NCBI RefSeq assembly: GCF_012396185.1
Contig: NZ_JAAXOW010000002.1
Coordinates: 558,001-622,000 of the forward strand
DNA: 64,000 nucleotides
Direction of reading: 5' to 3'
From: Sanguibacter hominis ATCC BAA-789
GTDB taxonomy: Bacteria > Actinomycetota > Actinomycetes > Actinomycetales > Cellulomonadaceae
Numbering within the stretch: the first letter of the stretch is position 1; the number at the start of each line of letters is the position of its first letter. Shown here piece after piece: positions 1 through 9,659 of the stretch. Under the pieces are notes generated by a model. The model was not told the origin of the DNA, made no database searches, and saw only the letters and a program-made list of their open reading frames with translations. A program made the translations under genes and the position numbers.

Positions 1-1115
1 CCCGCTCCGGGGTCGCCGTCTGGCTCGACGACCTCTCCCGACCTCTCGTGTGCACGGGCGGGCTCGCTCGCCTCGTCACCGAGACCGGCGTCGTCGGCGT
101 CACGACGAACCCGAGCATCTTCGCCGCGGCGATCAGCGCCGGCGTCGGGTACGAGGACGCGCTGCGCGCGCACGCGGCTGCAGGCGACGACGCCGCGAGG
201 ACCGTCCACGCGCTGACGACCGAGGACGTGCGCGAGGCGGCCGACGTGCTCCGACCCGTGTTCGACGCCACCGGCGGTCGGGACGGACGCGTCTCGATCG
301 AGGTCGACCCTCGCCTCGCCCACGACACGGACGCGACCGTCGAGCAGGCCGCAGCGCTCTGGGCGGCCGTCGACCGGCCCAACATCCTCGTCAAGATCCC
401 CGCGACGCGCGCCGGCCTGCCCGCGATCGAGACGACGATCGCCGCCGGCATCAGCGTCAACGTGACGCTGATCTTCTCCCTCTCGCGCTACCGTGAGGTG
501 ATCGACGCGTACCTGACCGGTCTCGAACGCGCCTGGGACGCCGGCACCGACCTGGCGACGATCCGCTCGGTCGCCTCGTTCTTCGTGTCCCGCGTCGACA
601 CTGCTGTCGATCGCCTCCTCGCACAGTCCGAGCACGCGGACGCGGCCGGCCTGCTCGGGACGATCGCCGTCGCGAACGCGCAGCTCGCCTACCGGCAGCA
701 CCTCGAGACGGTGTCGACCTCGCGCTGGCGCACCCTCGCCGCGCACGGCGCGCACGTACAGCGGCCCCTGTGGGCCTCGACCGGCGTCAAGAACCCCGCC
801 TACCCGGACACCCTCTACGTCGACGAGCTGGTCGCCCCGGACACGGTCAACACGATGCCCCGGAAGACCCTTGACGCCGTCGTGGAACGCGGTCGCACCA
901 CGACCGACGGCGTGGATACCATCACGTCAGCCCTGCCCCGCGCGGCGGAGCGCGTCGCGACGCTCGCACGGATCGGTATCGATCTGGACGAGGTCACCGA
1001 GCGGCTCGAGCGCGAGGGCGTCGACACGTTCCTGGCGAGCTGGACAGACCTGCTGACCTCGGTCGAGCAGGCTCTGACGACCGCCAGGACCGAATCCCAG
1101 GAGGACGGCCAGTGA
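1..1115 (+). CDS. tal: Transaldolase, 5' end cut by window edge
   Basis: Pentose phosphate pathway enzyme moving a dihydroxyacetone unit between sedoheptulose-7-P and glyceraldehyde-3-P, cytosolic. The reading frame is open to the left edge (first full codon at base 3) and begins mid-protein with the family's N-terminal motif VAVWLDDLSRPLV, so the GTG at 48 is internal and roughly 10-15 residues are missing. NILVKIPATRAG carries the Schiff-base lysine. The 3' end overlaps zwf by 4 bases (GTGA), typical of translational coupling. The order tal-zwf-opcA-pgl is the standard actinobacterial arrangement. Identification is secure; only the start is unseen. Confidence 0.96.
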   Translation, partial: RSGVAVWLDDLSRPLVCTGGLARLVTETGVVGVTTNPSIFAAAISAGVGYEDALRAHAAAGDDAARTVHALTTEDVREAADVLRPVFDATGGRDGRVSIEVDPRLAHDTDATVEQAAALWAAVDRPNILVKIPATRAGLPAIETTIAAGISVNVTLIFSLSRYREVIDAYLTGLERAWDAGTDLATIRSVASFFVSRVDTAVDRLLAQSEHADAAGLLGTIAVANAQLAYRQHLETVSTSRWRTLAAHGAHVQRPLWASTGVKNPAYPDTLYVDELVAPDTVNTMPRKTLDAVVERGRTTTDGVDTITSALPRAAERVATLARIGIDLDEVTERLEREGVDTFLASWTDLLTSVEQALTTARTESQEDGQ

Positions 1116-2668
1116 GCCCTGCCGTGGTGAACGCCGAGACCAACCCGTTGCGCGACGCCCGGGACCTGCGCCTGCCGCGCATCGCGGGGCCGTGCAGCCT
1201 CGTCATCTTCGGGGTCACGGGCGACCTCGCCCGCAAGAAGCTCATGCCTGCGGTCTACGACCTGTCCAACCGCGGCCTCCTGCCGCCGGGCTTCGCCCTG
1301 ACGGGCTTCGCACGCCGCGACTGGGACGACCAGGACTTCGCCAAGGTCGTGCACGACGCCGTCAAGGAGCATGCCCGCACCCCGTTCCGCGAGGAGACGT
1401 GGGCCCAGCTCGCGGAGGGCATCCGGTTCGTCCAGGGCTCGTTCGACGACGACGAGGCGTTCGAGCGCCTCGCCCAGACCGTCCACGAGCTCGACATCGA
1501 GCGGGGCACCCGCGGCAACCACGCCTTCTACCTGTCCGTGCCACCGAGCGCATTCCCGGTCGTGTGCCGCCAGCTCTCCCGCTCAGGACTGTCCCGCACG
1601 GAGGAGGGCGACGGGGCCGAGACGCCGTGGCGTCGCGTCGTCGTCGAGAAGCCGTTCGGTCACAACCTCGAGACGGCTCGCGAGCTCAACGACGTCGTGT
1701 CCGAGGTGTTCGAGCCGGAGTCGGTCTTCCGCATCGACCACTACCTCGGCAAGGAGACGGTCCTCAACCTGCTCGCGCTGCGGTTCGCGAACCAGATGTA
1801 CGAGCCGATCTGGAACAACCACTACGTCGACCACGTCCAGATCACGATGGCCGAGGACATCGGCATCGGCGGCCGAGCCGGGTACTACGACGGCATCGGC
1901 GCGGCACGCGACGTCATCCAGAACCACCTCCTGCAGCTCCTCGCCCTCACGGCGATGGAGGAGCCTGCGTCGTTCGCCGCCGAGGACCTCATCGCCGAGA
2001 AGATCAAGGTCCTCAACGCGGTCACCCTCCCCGAGGACCTCGAGCGGCACACGGCACGCGGCCAGTACACCGCGGGCTGGCAGGCCGGCGCCGAGGTCAA
2101 GGGCTACCTCGACGAGGACGGCACCGACCCAGAGTCGACGACGGAGACGTTCGCGGCGATCCGCGTCGACATCGACAACCGCCGGTGGGCAGGCGTCCCG
2201 TTCTACCTGCGCGCTGGCAAGCGTCTCGGACGCCGCGTCACGGAGATCGCCGTCGTCTTCAAGTCCGCCCCGCACCTGCCGTTCGACTCGACCGAGACCT
2301 CCGAGCTCGGCAAGAACGCCATCGTCATCCGCGTGCAGCCGGACGAGGGCGTGACGATCCGGTTCGGCGCCAAGGTCCCCGGGACGGCGATGGAGGTCCG
2401 GGACGTCACGATGGACTTCGGCTACGGGCACGCCTTCACGCAGTCCTCCCCGGAGGCGTACGAGCGTCTGATCCTCTCCGTCCTGCTCGGCGAGCCCCCG
2501 CTGTTCCCCCGCCACGAGGAGGTCGAGCTCTCGTGGAAGATCCTCGACCCGATCCTCGACGCGTGGGCGGCGGCCGGGAAGCCCGACGCCTACCGGTCCG
2601 GCACGTGGGGCCCGGCGAGCGCCGACGAGATGCTCGCACGCGACGGCCGCTCCTGGCGGCGACCGTGA
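1112..2668 (+). CDS. zwf: Glucose-6-phosphate 1-dehydrogenase
   Basis: Oxidises glucose-6-phosphate to 6-phosphogluconolactone and makes NADPH, the entry step of the oxidative pentose phosphate pathway. The 518-residue protein has the dinucleotide-binding motif GVTGDLA (about residues 34-40) and the substrate and catalytic motif RIDHYLGKE (207-215). The GTG start at 1112 is set by AGGAGG at 1099-1104 and overlaps the tal stop. Length is normal for the family. The next gene, opcA, encodes the assembly factor for this enzyme, which supports the assignment. Confidence 0.97.
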   Translation: MSPAVVNAETNPLRDARDLRLPRIAGPCSLVIFGVTGDLARKKLMPAVYDLSNRGLLPPGFALTGFARRDWDDQDFAKVVHDAVKEHARTPFREETWAQLAEGIRFVQGSFDDDEAFERLAQTVHELDIERGTRGNHAFYLSVPPSAFPVVCRQLSRSGLSRTEEGDGAETPWRRVVVEKPFGHNLETARELNDVVSEVFEPESVFRIDHYLGKETVLNLLALRFANQMYEPIWNNHYVDHVQITMAEDIGIGGRAGYYDGIGAARDVIQNHLLQLLALTAMEEPASFAAEDLIAEKIKVLNAVTLPEDLERHTARGQYTAGWQAGAEVKGYLDEDGTDPESTTETFAAIRVDIDNRRWAGVPFYLRAGKRLGRRVTEIAVVFKSAPHLPFDSTETSELGKNAIVIRVQPDEGVTIRFGAKVPGTAMEVRDVTMDFGYGHAFTQSSPEAYERLILSVLLGEPPLFPRHEEVELSWKILDPILDAWAAAGKPDAYRSGTWGPASADEMLARDGRSWRRP

Positions 2669-2726
2669 CCAGCGTCCTGCCACCGCCCCGCGCGCTCGCA
2701 CCGCACGTCACGACCCAGGAGCACCA

Positions 2727-3644
2727 GTGATCATCGACCTCCCCCAGACGACCACCAGCACGGTCGCGAAGAAGCTCATCAAGCTGCGCCAGGAGGGTGG
2801 CGCGGTCGCTCTCGGCCGCGTGCTCACGCTCCTGATCATCACGGACGAGCAGGACGCCGACGAGGCGATCGACGCCGCGAACGACGCGTCACGGGAGCAT
2901 CCGTGCCGCATCATCGTGCTCGCCTCGACGACGAACGCGTCGGACAACTCTCTCGACGCGCAGATCCGCCTCGGCGGTGACGCGGGCGCGAGCGAGGTCG
3001 TCGTGCTCAAGGGCCCCGCATCGACCATGGAGCACGCCGACACGCTCATCATGCCGCTCCTGCTGCCGGACGCCCCGATCGTCGCCTGGTGGCCGCACGA
3101 GGCCCCTGCACACCCGGCGAAGGACATCGTCGGGTCGATGGCGAGCCGCAGGATCACCGACTCGTACTCGAGCGCCGACCCGTGCGGCACCCTGCGCCGC
3201 CTTGCCGCGGCGTACACGCCTGGCGACACCGATCTCGCGTGGACACGAACGACGATCTGGCGCGGGCTCATCGCCGCGACGCTCGACCAGCCGCCGTTCG
3301 AGCCGGTCGAGAAGGTCGTCGTCGAGGGTGTGCCGGACCACTCGTCGGTCGACCTGCTCGGGGCCTGGCTCGGCCACGCGCTCGACACCGAGGTCGAGAT
3401 CCGCCGGACACCCGGCGCACAGGCCGTCACGCGCATCACGCTCGAGCGCGCTTCCGGCCAGATCTCGCTGTCGCGCCCGAGCGGCAAGGTCGCGACCCTC
3501 GCGCAGTCCGGCCAGCCGGACCACCGCATCGCGCTACCGGTCCGCCAGCTGCACGAGTGCATCGCGGAGGAGCTGCGTCGCCTCGACCCGGACGAGATGT
3601 ACGGCGAGGTCCTCACGCGCGGGCTCACGAGGATCGGCGCATGA
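2727..3644 (+). CDS. opcA: Glucose-6-phosphate dehydrogenase assembly protein OpcA
   Basis: OpcA is needed for assembly and activity of Zwf in cyanobacteria and actinobacteria. The 305-residue product begins at GTG 2727 and contains the family's conserved tryptophan patch PIVAWWPHEAP in its first half. It lies 58 bases after zwf and overlaps pgl by 4 bases (ATGA at 3641-3644). Family membership is seen in the sequence and context; the assembly role is family knowledge. Confidence 0.94.
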   Translation: MIIDLPQTTTSTVAKKLIKLRQEGGAVALGRVLTLLIITDEQDADEAIDAANDASREHPCRIIVLASTTNASDNSLDAQIRLGGDAGASEVVVLKGPASTMEHADTLIMPLLLPDAPIVAWWPHEAPAHPAKDIVGSMASRRITDSYSSADPCGTLRRLAAAYTPGDTDLAWTRTTIWRGLIAATLDQPPFEPVEKVVVEGVPDHSSVDLLGAWLGHALDTEVEIRRTPGAQAVTRITLERASGQISLSRPSGKVATLAQSGQPDHRIALPVRQLHECIAEELRRLDPDEMYGEVLTRGLTRIGA

Positions 3645-4411
3645 GCGCCCGCCGCGTCGTCGTCCACCCAGACGCGGACGTCCTCGCGCAGGCGACGGCG
3701 TCGCGACTGCTGACGCGCCTCCTCGACCTGCAGTCCGTGCACGCCCCCGTCCACGTCGTCCTGACAGGCGGCACCGTCGGCATCAAGGTTCTCGCCGACG
3801 TCGCCGCGCACCCCGTGCGGGACGCCGTCGACTGGGGCACGGTGCACCTCTGGTGGGGCGACGACCGGTTCGTCCCTGCGGGGCACCCGGATCGCAACGT
3901 CCAGCAGGCACGAGAGGCGTTGCTCGACCACCTCCCGACCCTCCCGCACGAGAACGTCCACACAATCCCCGCGGCTCGTCCCGACGACCCCGGCTTCACG
4001 CAGGACGACGCGGCGCGAGAGTACGCGAGCGAGCTCGCCCGCTTCGCCGCACCGGGCGAGTCGACCCCGCAGTTCGACGTGCTCATGCTCGGCATGGGGC
4101 CCGACCACCACGTGGCGTCGCTGTTCCCCGGGCGGCCGGAGCTCGAGGTCGTCGGCGTCGCGACGACCGCGGTCGTCGACTCTCCCAAGCCCCCGCCGCT
4201 GCGGGTCTCGCTGACGTTCGACGCGATCCGGAGCGCACGTGAGGTGTGGATCGTCGCCGCCGGCGCGGAGAAGGCCGCGGGCGTTCACGCCGGGCTCAGC
4301 GGCGCATCGGTCACCGAGTCCCCCGTCGCGGGTGCGACAGGTCAGGACCTCACGCTCTGGCTCGTGGACGCCGCCGCGGCGGCCGAGGCGGGCGCCGGCG
4401 AGCACGGCTGA
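3641..4411 (+). CDS. pgl: 6-phosphogluconolactonase
   Basis: Hydrolyses 6-phosphogluconolactone, the product of Zwf, to 6-phosphogluconate. The predicted protein has 256 residues with the family blocks LTGGTVGIKVL near the N-terminus, WWGDDRFVP, and LGMGPDHHVASLFPG. The last block normally reads GMGxDGH; here the glycine before the histidine is itself a histidine, a small deviation. The ATG at 3641 overlaps the opcA stop, the preferred start because it gives the standard N-terminus. It is the last gene of the operon and is followed by a strong hairpin at 4432-4468. Confidence 0.94.
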   Translation: MSARRVVVHPDADVLAQATASRLLTRLLDLQSVHAPVHVVLTGGTVGIKVLADVAAHPVRDAVDWGTVHLWWGDDRFVPAGHPDRNVQQAREALLDHLPTLPHENVHTIPAARPDDPGFTQDDAAREYASELARFAAPGESTPQFDVLMLGMGPDHHVASLFPGRPELEVVGVATTAVVDSPKPPPLRVSLTFDAIRSAREVWIVAAGAEKAAGVHAGLSGASVTESPVAGATGQDLTLWLVDAAAAAEAGAGEHG

Positions 4412-4431
4412 CAGCTCAGGCAGCAGAGACG

Positions 4432-4468
4432 GCTGAGGCCGCCACCCCGTGGGGGTGGCGGCCTCAGC
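4432..4468. terminator. Bidirectional hairpin terminator between pgl and rbpA
   Basis: A perfect 17-bp inverted repeat (GCTGAGGCCGCCACCCC and its complement) with a 3-nt loop lies between the convergent genes pgl and rbpA, 20 bases after the pgl stop and 28 bases beyond the rbpA stop. It lacks a strong U-tract, common in high-GC actinobacteria. Position and symmetry suggest it ends both transcripts. Confidence 0.8.
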
Positions 4469-4496
4469 TGTTCGTCGTGCGCGCCTCGGTCCCTGC

Positions 4497-4844
4497 TCAG
4501 CTGCCGCGTCGCTTGCGCAGCGCTGCGAGGGCCTCGTCGAGGAGCGCCTCGCCGTCCTCGTCGGACCGACGCTCCTTCACGTAGGCGAGGTGCGTCTTGT
4601 ACGGCTCGTTCCGCGACGGCGACGGCGGGTTCAGCCGATCCTGCCCTGCCGGGAACCCGCAGCGCGGGCAGTCCCACTCGGTCGGCACCTCGATGGCCGT
4701 CTCGTCGGAAAAGCTGGGACGAGTCTCGTGGCCGTTGGCGCACCAGTACGACACGTAGACGCGCGCGGCCACGTCGCCGCGCTCAGACTCCCCCATGGGT
4801 CCAGCGCCGACGCGCGATCCCCTGATGGCACTTGCTCCAGCCAC
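4497..4844 (-). CDS. rbpA: RNA polymerase-binding protein RbpA
   Basis: Actinobacterial RNA polymerase activator that binds the principal sigma factor and stabilises open complexes. The 115-residue protein matches the family end to end: N-terminal AIRGSRVGAGPMGE, the zinc-binding core with YWCANGHET and CPRCGFPAGQD, then EPYKTHLAYVKERRS and the helical sigma-interacting C-terminus. The GTG start at 4844 is preceded by a GGGGAGA-type Shine-Dalgarno. It lies downstream of secG on the same strand and is convergent with pgl. Confidence 0.96.
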   Translation of the reverse strand: MAGASAIRGSRVGAGPMGESERGDVAARVYVSYWCANGHETRPSFSDETAIEVPTEWDCPRCGFPAGQDRLNPPSPSRNEPYKTHLAYVKERRSDEDGEALLDEALAALRKRRGS

Positions 4845-4883
4845 TGTCTCTCCCCTGTCTCAGTGCTCGCCGGAGGGCTCCGG

Positions 4884-5126
4884 TCAGCCGACCTTGGCGA
4901 GGAGGCCCAGCAGCACGATCGTCAGCACCCAGACGATGACGAACGACACCGTCAGGCGGTTCAAGTTCTTCTCTGCGACGCCGGACGAGCCGACCGAGCT
5001 GGCGACACCGCCACCGAACATGTCGGACATGCCGCCGCCCTTGCCCTTGTGCAGAAGCACGAGAAGGACCATCACCAGGCTCGTGATGACAAGGATGACC
5101 TGCAGGATGATACCGATCGCGTCCAC
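4884..5126 (-). CDS. secG: Preprotein translocase subunit SecG
   Basis: Small integral membrane subunit of the SecYEG translocon. From GTG 5126 the protein has 80 residues: a first transmembrane helix (IILQVILVITSLVMVLLVLL), a glycine-rich cytosolic loop with MSDMFGGGVASS, and a second helix (VSFVIVWVLTIVLLGLLA). The frame stays open further upstream to 5207, but the upstream residues are charged and non-conserved, and GTG 5126 has a GAGGGA site at proper distance. The gene follows gap-pgk-tpiA, a common actinobacterial order. Confidence 0.92.
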   Translation of the reverse strand: MDAIGIILQVILVITSLVMVLLVLLHKGKGGGMSDMFGGGVASSVGSSGVAEKNLNRLTVSFVIVWVLTIVLLGLLAKVG

Positions 5127-5244
5127 TAGACGGTGTCCCTCTTCGTCGCTGTTCGGCCTGGACTGGTGTCCGGGCTCTGCGGTTCCCCCTGGATCCGCGC
5201 GCGGCACCGTGGCCGCCGGGTCAAGGATAGGTCACGGCGACCGC

Positions 5245-5284
5245 CCTGGGCCAACGCCCCGCCGGAGCGGGACGTCGGCCCAGG
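5245..5284 (-). terminator. Hairpin terminator after tpiA
   Basis: Thirty bases after the tpiA stop, CCTGGGCC pairs with GGCCCAGG and encloses a second perfect 5-bp stem (CCCGC/GCGGG, 4-nt loop) plus three more pairs, giving a long interrupted GC hairpin. It sits in the 188-base gap between tpiA and secG and probably separates or attenuates the two. No other feature was seen in that gap apart from the secG ribosome-binding site. Confidence 0.55.
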
Positions 5285-5314
5285 ACAGACGTGGACCTGT
5301 TCCGGTCAGGCGGA

Positions 5315-6094
5315 CTACGCCTGGAACCGGGCGATCTTCGCGAACTCCTCCGGGTCGAGGCTCGCGCCACCGACCAGGGCGCCGTCGACGTCGGGCTCAG
5401 CCATGAGCTCGGCGATCGACGAGGACTTCACCGAACCGCCGTAGAGGACGCGAACGGCGTCCGCCACCTCGGCCGAGTACAGCTCCGCGAGACGGGCACG
5501 GATCGCGCCGTTGACCTCCTGAGCGTCGGCCGGGGTCGCGACCTCGCCCGTGCCGATGGCCCAGACGGGCTCGTAGGCGACGACGACCTTGGCGGCGTCC
5601 TCGGCAGAGATGCCCTCGAACGCGCCGTCGACCTGCGCGAGCGTGTACGAGACCTGCTCGCCAGCCTTGCGGATGTCGAGGCCCTCACCGACGCAGACGA
5701 TCGGTACGAGACCGTGCGCGAGAGCGTTCTTCGTCTTGGCATTGACGAGCGCGTCGTCCTCGCCGTGGTACTGGCGACGCTCGGAGTGGCCGACGGCCAC
5801 GTACTTGACGCCGAGCTTCTCGAGGAACACGGGCGAGATCTCACCGGTGTACGCCCCCGACACCTGTGCCGAGAGGTCCTGGGCACCGTACGAGAGCTGC
5901 GAGCCGTCAGCGTCGACGAGCGTCTGCACGGACCGCAGGTCCGTGAAGGGCACGAGCACGGTGACCTCGACGGCGGAGAAGTCGTGCTTGGCGTCCTTGA
6001 GCGCCCAGTCGAGCTTCTGCACCAGGTGGACCGCCTCGAGGTGGTCCTTGTTCATCTTCCAGTTGCCCGCGATCAGCGGGGTGCGGTTTGCCAC
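5315..6094 (-). CDS. tpiA: Triose-phosphate isomerase
   Basis: Interconverts dihydroxyacetone phosphate and glyceraldehyde-3-phosphate in glycolysis. The 259-residue TIM-barrel shows all catalytic residues: Lys13 in GNWKMN, His103 in VGHSERR and Glu175 in [11 protein letters not shown], with the phosphate-binding YGGSV near the C-terminus. GTG 6094 gives the usual N-terminus. Only 27 bases separate it from pgk, so the two are probably co-transcribed. Confidence 0.97.
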   Translation of the reverse strand: MANRTPLIAGNWKMNKDHLEAVHLVQKLDWALKDAKHDFSAVEVTVLVPFTDLRSVQTLVDADGSQLSYGAQDLSAQVSGAYTGEISPVFLEKLGVKYVAVGHSERRQYHGEDDALVNAKTKNALAHGLVPIVCVGEGLDIRKAGEQVSYTLAQVDGAFEGISAEDAAKVVVAYEPVWAIGTGEVATPADAQEVNGAIRARLAELYSAEVADAVRVLYGGSVKSSSIAELMAEPDVDGALVGGASLDPEEFAKIARFQA

Positions 6095-6121
6095 GTCAGT
6101 GTCTTCCGTTCGTCGGGTAGG

Positions 6122-7321
6122 TCAGGCGTCGAGGACGGCGATGCCAGGGAGCGTCTTGCCCTCGAGGAACTCGAGGCTGGCGCCACCACCGGTCGAGATG
6201 TGGCTGAAGCCCGCCTCGTCGAAGCCGAGGATGCGCACGGCAGCGGCCGAGTCGCCACCACCGACGATCGAGAACGCGCCGTCGGCCGTCGCGTCGATCA
6301 TGCCCTGCGCGACGGCGCGGGTGCCACCGGCGAACGCGGCGAACTCGAACACGCCCATGGGGCCGTTCCAGACGATCGTCTTCGCGTCGGCCAGCTTCGA
6401 GGCGAACAGCTTCTGCGACTCCGGACCGATGTCCAGGCCCATACGCTCGGCCGGGATGGCGTCGGCGGCCACGACGTCGTGCGGGGCGTCGGCAGCGAAG
6501 CCGTCAGCCGCGACGATGTCCGTCGGCAGGACGATCTCGACGCCGCGCTCGGCCGCCTTGGCGAGGTAGCCCTTCACCGTCTCGATCTGGTCCTCCTCGA
6601 GAAGGGACTTGCCGACCTGGTGACCCTGGGCCGCGAGGAACGTGAACACCATGCCGCCACCGATGAGCAGGCGGTCCGCCTTCTCCAGGAGGTTGGCGAT
6701 GACGCCGAGCTTGTCGGAGACCTTCGATCCACCGAGCACGACCACGTACGGGCGGGCCGGGTCCTCGGTCGCCTTCTTCAGGGAGTCGACCTCCTTGAGG
6801 ACGAGCTCGCCGACGGCGGCCGGGAGGACCTTGGCGATGTCGTAGACCGACGCCTGCTTGCGGTGGACGACACCGAAGCCGTCGGACACGTACGCGTCGG
6901 CGAGCTCAGCGAGGTCGGCGGCGAGCGACGCGCGCTCCTCGTCGACCTTCGAGGTCTCGCGGGCGTCGAAGCGGATGTTCTCGAGGAGGGCGACCTCGCC
7001 CTCGCCGAGGGCCGCGACGGTCGCCTTCGCGCTGTCGCCGACGGTGTCCTCGGCGAGGGTCACCGGGGCGCCGAGCAGCTCGCCCAGGCGGGCCGCGACG
7101 GGGGCGAGCGAGTACTTGGCCTCAGGCGCACCCTTCGGGCGGCCGAGGTGGGCGGTCACGACGACCTTGGCGCCGGCGTCGACCAGACGCTTGAGCGTCG
7201 GGAGCGCGGCGCGGATGCGCCCGTCATCCGTGATGGTCGTGCCGTCGAGCGGGACGTTGAAGTCGGAACGAACGAGGACGCGCTTGCCGCGCAGGTCGCC
7301 CAGGTCAGCGATGGTCTTCAC
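6122..7321 (-). CDS. pgk: Phosphoglycerate kinase
   Basis: Transfers phosphate from 1,3-bisphosphoglycerate to ADP. From GTG 7321 the protein has 399 residues and begins [20 protein letters not shown], the standard family N-terminus; the longer open frame up to 7420 is non-conserved and rejected. The substrate-binding blocks [11 protein letters not shown] and AHLGRPKG and the C-terminal nucleotide-site block GGGDSAAAV are present. A GGAGTG site precedes the chosen start. Confidence 0.97.
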   Translation of the reverse strand: MKTIADLGDLRGKRVLVRSDFNVPLDGTTITDDGRIRAALPTLKRLVDAGAKVVVTAHLGRPKGAPEAKYSLAPVAARLGELLGAPVTLAEDTVGDSAKATVAALGEGEVALLENIRFDARETSKVDEERASLAADLAELADAYVSDGFGVVHRKQASVYDIAKVLPAAVGELVLKEVDSLKKATEDPARPYVVVLGGSKVSDKLGVIANLLEKADRLLIGGGMVFTFLAAQGHQVGKSLLEEDQIETVKGYLAKAAERGVEIVLPTDIVAADGFAADAPHDVVAADAIPAERMGLDIGPESQKLFASKLADAKTIVWNGPMGVFEFAAFAGGTRAVAQGMIDATADGAFSIVGGGDSAAAVRILGFDEAGFSHISTGGGASLEFLEGKTLPGIAVLDA

Positions 7322-7379
7322 AGGGGCACTCCGTAGTGCGTGAGGTTCGGGTGGGAGGTTCAGCGTGCCGCGACGCAAA

Positions 7380-7429
7380 GACGTCCGCGTGCGCACCCCG
7401 GACGAGCCGTGGGCGCGCACGCGGACGTC
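7380..7429 (-). repeat. 15-bp inverted repeat between gap and pgk
   Basis: GACGTCCGCGTGCGC at 7380-7394 is exactly complementary to 7415-7429, with 20 bases between the arms. It lies 28 bases after the gap stop in the 136-base gap-pgk spacer. As RNA it would form a stable hairpin that could terminate part of the gap transcripts or protect the gap mRNA 3' end. The large loop makes it a less typical intrinsic terminator. Confidence 0.5.
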
Positions 7430-7457
7430 ATGCGATCAGCGAGTCAGCAGGGCTGCG

Positions 7458-8486
<1,029 letters not shown>

Positions 8487-8660
8487 CTAGCACCGACGCA
8501 CACGGTTGTTGACGAACTGTACGTACGTCGATGTACGCGGATGAGACACGAGTCACAGCCTGAAGGGGTTGTGGCCCGCATCACCGAACGTCCCTAGCCT
8601 ATACCGTCCGGCGGTGGGCCGATGGGACGAACGTCCGAGCGAACGCACGCTGGTGCGCGC

Positions 8661-9641
8661 TCACAGGTCCAGGAGGTCGGACGCGAGCCCGGCCTCGGTA
8701 TCCGGGATGCCCAGCTCCTGCGCGCGCTTGTCCGCCGTCGCGAGCAGCCGTCGGATGCGACCCGCGACCGCGTCCTTGGTCAGGGGCGGGTCTGCGAGCT
8801 GCCCGAGCTCCTCGAGCGACGCCTGCTTGTGCGCGAGCCGCAGCTCCCCCGCCTCCCGCAGGTGCTCCGGCAGGTCCTCACCGAGGATCTCGAACGCGCG
8901 CTCGACGCGAGCCCCCGCGGCCACCGCCGCGCGAGCCGACCGGCGCAGGTTCGCGTCGTCGAAGTTCGCGAGGCGGTTTGCCGTGCCGCGCACCTCGCGG
9001 CGCGCCCGGCGCTCGTCCCACACCTTCGCGGTCTCGACCGCGCCGAGGGTCGTGAGCATCGTCGAGATGGCCTCGCCGTCGCGCACCACCACGCGGTCCA
9101 CGCCACGGACCTCACGCGCCTTCGTCGGCACCCCGAGCCGCCGCGCCGCACCGACGAGCGCGAGCGCCGCCTCGGGGCCGGGGCACGTGATCTCGAGAGC
9201 CGACGACCGGCCTGGCTCCGTGAGCGAACCGTGCGCGAGGAAGGCACCGCGCCACGCCGCCGCCGACTCGTCCACGCCGCCCGACACGATCTGCGGCGGC
9301 AGACCGCGCACAGGCCGGCCACGACTGTCGAGGAGGCCCGTCTGACGGGCGAGCGACTCACCCTCGCGCGCCACACGCACGACGTACCGGTTACCGCGGC
9401 GCAGGCCGCCAGGCTGGATCACCATGACGTCGCTCGAGTGGCCGTACACCTCGGTGATCGCCTGCTTCAGCCGCCGTGCGACGACGCCGGTGTCCACCTC
9501 GGCCTCGATGACGATGCGACCCGACACGATGTGCAGACCGCCCGCGAACCGCAGCAGCGCAGAGACCTCCGCCTTGCGGCAGCTGATCTTGTCCACCTTG
9601 AGCCGCGCGAGCTCGTCCTTCACCTCTGCCGTCAGTGCCAT
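8661..9641 (-). CDS. whiA: DNA-binding regulator WhiA
   Basis: WhiA proteins join a LAGLIDADG homing-endonuclease-like fold to a C-terminal helix-turn-helix; in Streptomyces WhiA works with WhiB to switch on division genes for sporulation. The 326-residue protein shows the conserved N-terminus [13 protein letters not shown], a middle region with [10 protein letters not shown] and the HTH near residues 275-310 ([20 protein letters not shown]). Its stop lies 198 bases before gap. Placement after rapZ and yvcK is the conserved Gram-positive cluster. Its targets in this organism cannot be read from the sequence. Confidence 0.95.
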   Translation of the reverse strand: MALTAEVKDELARLKVDKISCRKAEVSALLRFAGGLHIVSGRIVIEAEVDTGVVARRLKQAITEVYGHSSDVMVIQPGGLRRGNRYVVRVAREGESLARQTGLLDSRGRPVRGLPPQIVSGGVDESAAAWRGAFLAHGSLTEPGRSSALEITCPGPEAALALVGAARRLGVPTKAREVRGVDRVVVRDGEAISTMLTTLGAVETAKVWDERRARREVRGTANRLANFDDANLRRSARAAVAAGARVERAFEILGEDLPEHLREAGELRLAHKQASLEELGQLADPPLTKDAVAGRIRRLLATADKRAQELGIPDTEAGLASDLLDL

Positions 9642-9659
9642 GGGGTCATCCTGCCATCT

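Noticed and set aside
48-60. GTG at 48 as the start of transaldolase
   Set aside because: The frame is open to the window edge and the upstream residues match the conserved N-terminal motif, so the gene is simply cut.
5291-7336. A 681-codon open frame on the plus strand opposite tpiA and pgk
   Set aside because: Low-complexity Asp/Arg/Val/Leu translation; tpiA and pgk are unmistakable on the minus strand.
7322-7420. Extension of pgk up to 7420
   Set aside because: It runs through the inverted repeat and lacks conservation; GTG 7321 gives the canonical N-terminus with a ribosome-binding site.
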